From: an uncultured Clostridia bacterium
Lineage (GTDB): Bacteria > Bacillota > Clostridia > Oscillospirales > Acutalibacteraceae
Direction: 5' to 3'
NCBI GenBank assembly: GCA_947593615.1
Contig: CANQDR010000005.1
Coordinates: 23,696 to 87,695 of the forward strand
Length of the DNA stretch: 64,000 bases
The notes under the pieces are model-generated. The model was not told where the DNA came from and made no database searches. It worked only from the letters and a program-made list of their open reading frames with translations. The position numbers and the translations under genes were made by a program. Shown in pieces: positions 62,009 to 64,000 of the stretch (its first letter is position 1; each line of letters begins with the position of its first letter).

Positions 62009-63295
62009 ATGAATAAAGAATTATTAGTCGGCGTTGATGAGTTTAGCCTTGTACTTTTTTCACAATTTCCAGTTGATAGTGAAGGCTGGTTGCAATCAGC
62101 TTATGTTATTATAAATGAATTTATTGGCTTATCAAAAATTGAAGTTCTGTTTGGTAAGGTAACCGAAATGTACGAGAAAAAGCCTGCGGCTTATTCACAG
62201 GCATTTACTATTGAAAATGTACCGTGGTATTTCGCTATAGCAGTCCACGAATATTTTCCGCATATGGGAATTTTGATTAAGTTCTCTGCCGAAGCTTGGG
62301 CAAACTATCAGAAAGCATATTTAGAACAATACAATCAAACTATGAACATTGCAGTCTTTTTAAAAATAATCGAAAGTCCTATTTATCAATACAGGTTAAG
62401 CAGAATTGATTTCACGGCTGATTACAAGAATTACGGTTATTTGTCACCGCACTACATATATAACAAGCTGTTAGACGAAAATTATCATATTGAAGACCAT
62501 AACGGAAGAACAGCCCAAAAAAAGTTATCTGCATTGCAGAATGACTTTGAAACGAATACCTTTTATGTTGGCTCTCGTAAGGAGAACAGCAAATTACTTT
62601 TGCGTGTCTATGATAAAAAGCGTGAGCAGACTTCGCAAAATGGATTTCGTCTTGATGAAGCATTGAACTGTAACAGTTGGACAAGATTTGAAGCTTCATT
62701 CAAAGGTGATTATGCTCATCAAATAACTGAACAGCTTGTAAATGGTGTAAGTAGTGAGATTGAATTATCTCAATTTATAGCAAGTAAAATATGCGACAAA
62801 TACCGTTTTGTAGATAACTCCACAGGCGAATATACATCGTTTACAAAAGATTTATTGTTTATAGTTGATAACAGTACTTACTCAGCATTACGCTCTGAAA
62901 GCCCGAAAAATAACAGCCTCAGTAAATCAATAGCACATATAATTAAAGGAAGCGGTCTATATCCGCTTTTATATAAGATTGGGCAAATATGGAACAAACA
63001 AACCGAAACCGAATTTCTCGAATTTATCTACCAAATTTACGAAACTTATTATAAACAAGAAATGCAACGAAGCCTACAACTTAATAGTTGGATAAAGAAG
63101 AATTATTCAAGCCTTTCAAAGAAGAAATTATCAGATTGTTTTATAGGTGAAAGTTTAAGTAAGTATGATATTTCCAAACTTTCAAAGCAACCTCAACAAA
63201 TATTTAACCTAAAAAAATTAGATACCGAAACTTTTAATTATGATAAAGAAATATCAGACGAAGAATTTAATAAATTATTATACGAGGAGTTTTAA
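62009..63295 (+). CDS. Rep_trans-family replication initiator / relaxase
   Basis: SRIDFTADYKNYG, NTFYVGSRKENSKLLLRVYDKKREQ, WTRFEASFKGDYA typical of RCR initiators (Tn916 Orf20-like). Confidence 0.85.
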   Translation: MNKELLVGVDEFSLVLFSQFPVDSEGWLQSAYVIINEFIGLSKIEVLFGKVTEMYEKKPAAYSQAFTIENVPWYFAIAVHEYFPHMGILIKFSAEAWANYQKAYLEQYNQTMNIAVFLKIIESPIYQYRLSRIDFTADYKNYGYLSPHYIYNKLLDENYHIEDHNGRTAQKKLSALQNDFETNTFYVGSRKENSKLLLRVYDKKREQTSQNGFRLDEALNCNSWTRFEASFKGDYAHQITEQLVNGVSSEIELSQFIASKICDKYRFVDNSTGEYTSFTKDLLFIVDNSTYSALRSESPKNNSLSKSIAHIIKGSGLYPLLYKIGQIWNKQTETEFLEFIYQIYETYYKQEMQRSLQLNSWIKKNYSSLSKKKLSDCFIGESLSKYDISKLSKQPQQIFNLKKLDTETFNYDKEISDEEFNKLLYEEF

Positions 63296-63298
63296 ATA

Positions 63299-63772
63299 AT
63301 GAATAGTTTAACTAAATTATGGCAGGAAAACCACAATATAAAAATAACGTTTTATTGTCCTGATTGCAGAGAATATAAGTCACATATTGTTGAATTAACG
63401 CCTGATATGGTTGATGAAATTCTGCTTATCGGTTTTATGTTTGGCATAAGACATTGGTGCTGTAAAACCGAGATTTTGGAAAGCAATTACCTTGGAATGT
63501 ATGATAGTGAGCAGGTATCAAGAGGTGGTTCGGTGATTTTATATGACAGAAACGAAACAGGAGTACATATTCTGAATTTAGATAATTTACTTGTTGGATT
63601 TTGTGAAGTATATGCAATGAGTGTTATCTATCATTGGGAAGAACATAAGGCAGACGGCAGATTGTATTTTTCAAATCGTTTATGCGATTATATAATTCAG
63701 TATGCGTTATTTGAAGAAATAAAATATCCTCATATAGAGGATAAAGGAGGTAACTGTTATGTTAATAAATGA
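63299..63772 (+). CDS. Hypothetical mobile-element protein
   Basis: 157-aa ORF just after rep; translation includes FYCPDCREYK. Confidence 0.55.
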   Translation: MNSLTKLWQENHNIKITFYCPDCREYKSHIVELTPDMVDEILLIGFMFGIRHWCCKTEILESNYLGMYDSEQVSRGGSVILYDRNETGVHILNLDNLLVGFCEVYAMSVIYHWEEHKADGRLYFSNRLCDYIIQYALFEEIKYPHIEDKGGNCYVNK

Positions 63773-64000
63773 TGACGGCATTTTAATTGATGAAGAATTA
63801 CAGGAATACTTTGAAAAAGGTGATTTCTCAGACCTTAAAATAACACCCGTTTATTTGCCTTATTCTCAATGGCGGATTAAACAGATACTTTTGGAATACT
63901 ACGGCTGTGAGCTACGCCCCTATTATAATTGGTATAAGGCTATGCGTTATCGTTCGTGCCAAAGTTATGTAATCGTTTCTCTTGCCGATAACAGCATAAT
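63759..64000 (+). CDS. Partial hypothetical ORF running off window
   Basis: ATG behind aaaggaggtaactgtt; MLINDDGILIDEELQEYFEKGDFSDLKITPVYLPYSQWRIKQILL... Confidence 0.6.
   Translation, partial: MLINDDGILIDEELQEYFEKGDFSDLKITPVYLPYSQWRIKQILLEYYGCELRPYYNWYKAMRYRSCQSYVIVSLADNSI

Larger units (their letters stand above)
54336..64000. mobile_element. Left part of an integrated conjugative/mobilizable element (right end outside window)
   Basis: tRNA 3'-end remnant at left boundary; FtsK/TcpA-like ATPase, HTH regulator and Rep_trans genes in Tn916-like arrangement. Confidence 0.65.

Overview
This 64 kb window comes from a low-GC Clostridia genome, probably Ruminococcus/Oscillospiraceae-like; the dockerins plus CBM26-like starch-binding modules resemble the R. 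bromii amylosome (inference). From left to right it contains: (i) the 3' end of a RecD-like helicase gene, comF and mreB; (ii) a duplicated cluster of four secreted proteins, two LRR/FIVAR/dockerin/CBM26-like and two CBM26-like repeat proteins, with copied intergenic segments; (iii) an alkaline phosphatase, a cupin and spoVT; (iv) a division/cell-wall cluster (mraZ-rsmH-ftsL-spoVD/pbpB-mraY-ftsW-murG-murA-ftsQ-ftsZ) without murD/E/F/C or ftsA; (v) housekeeping genes (coaD, rsmD, uvrC, HPr, trmD, rimM, a NUDIX-inorganic pyrophosphatase fusion, queH, HAD, cyclase, dockerin protein, glyS); (vi) a small island with a lone tyrosine recombinase bracketed by repeats and zinc-ribbon/lipoprotein genes; (vii) dapL, pyrG, a carB-dapF fused ORF, carA and an ANTAR regulator; (viii) from about 54.3 kb to the right edge, the left part of an integrated conjugative-type element. 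That element starts at a remnant of a tRNA 3' end (tRNA-Thr-like) and carries a membrane-tethered ECF sigma factor, a lipoprotein behind a nearly identical promoter/leader, a putative structured ncRNA, a putative convergent type I toxin-antitoxin locus missed by the ORF track, a J-domain protein, an FtsK/TcpA-like coupling ATPase, a strong hairpin (candidate oriT/dso) and a Rep_trans initiator/relaxase. The least-described parts are the ECF sigma/lipoprotein module with its shared leader, the two adjacent small-RNA loci, and the carB-dapF and NUDIX-PPase fusions. All calls were made by eye; no database search was run.
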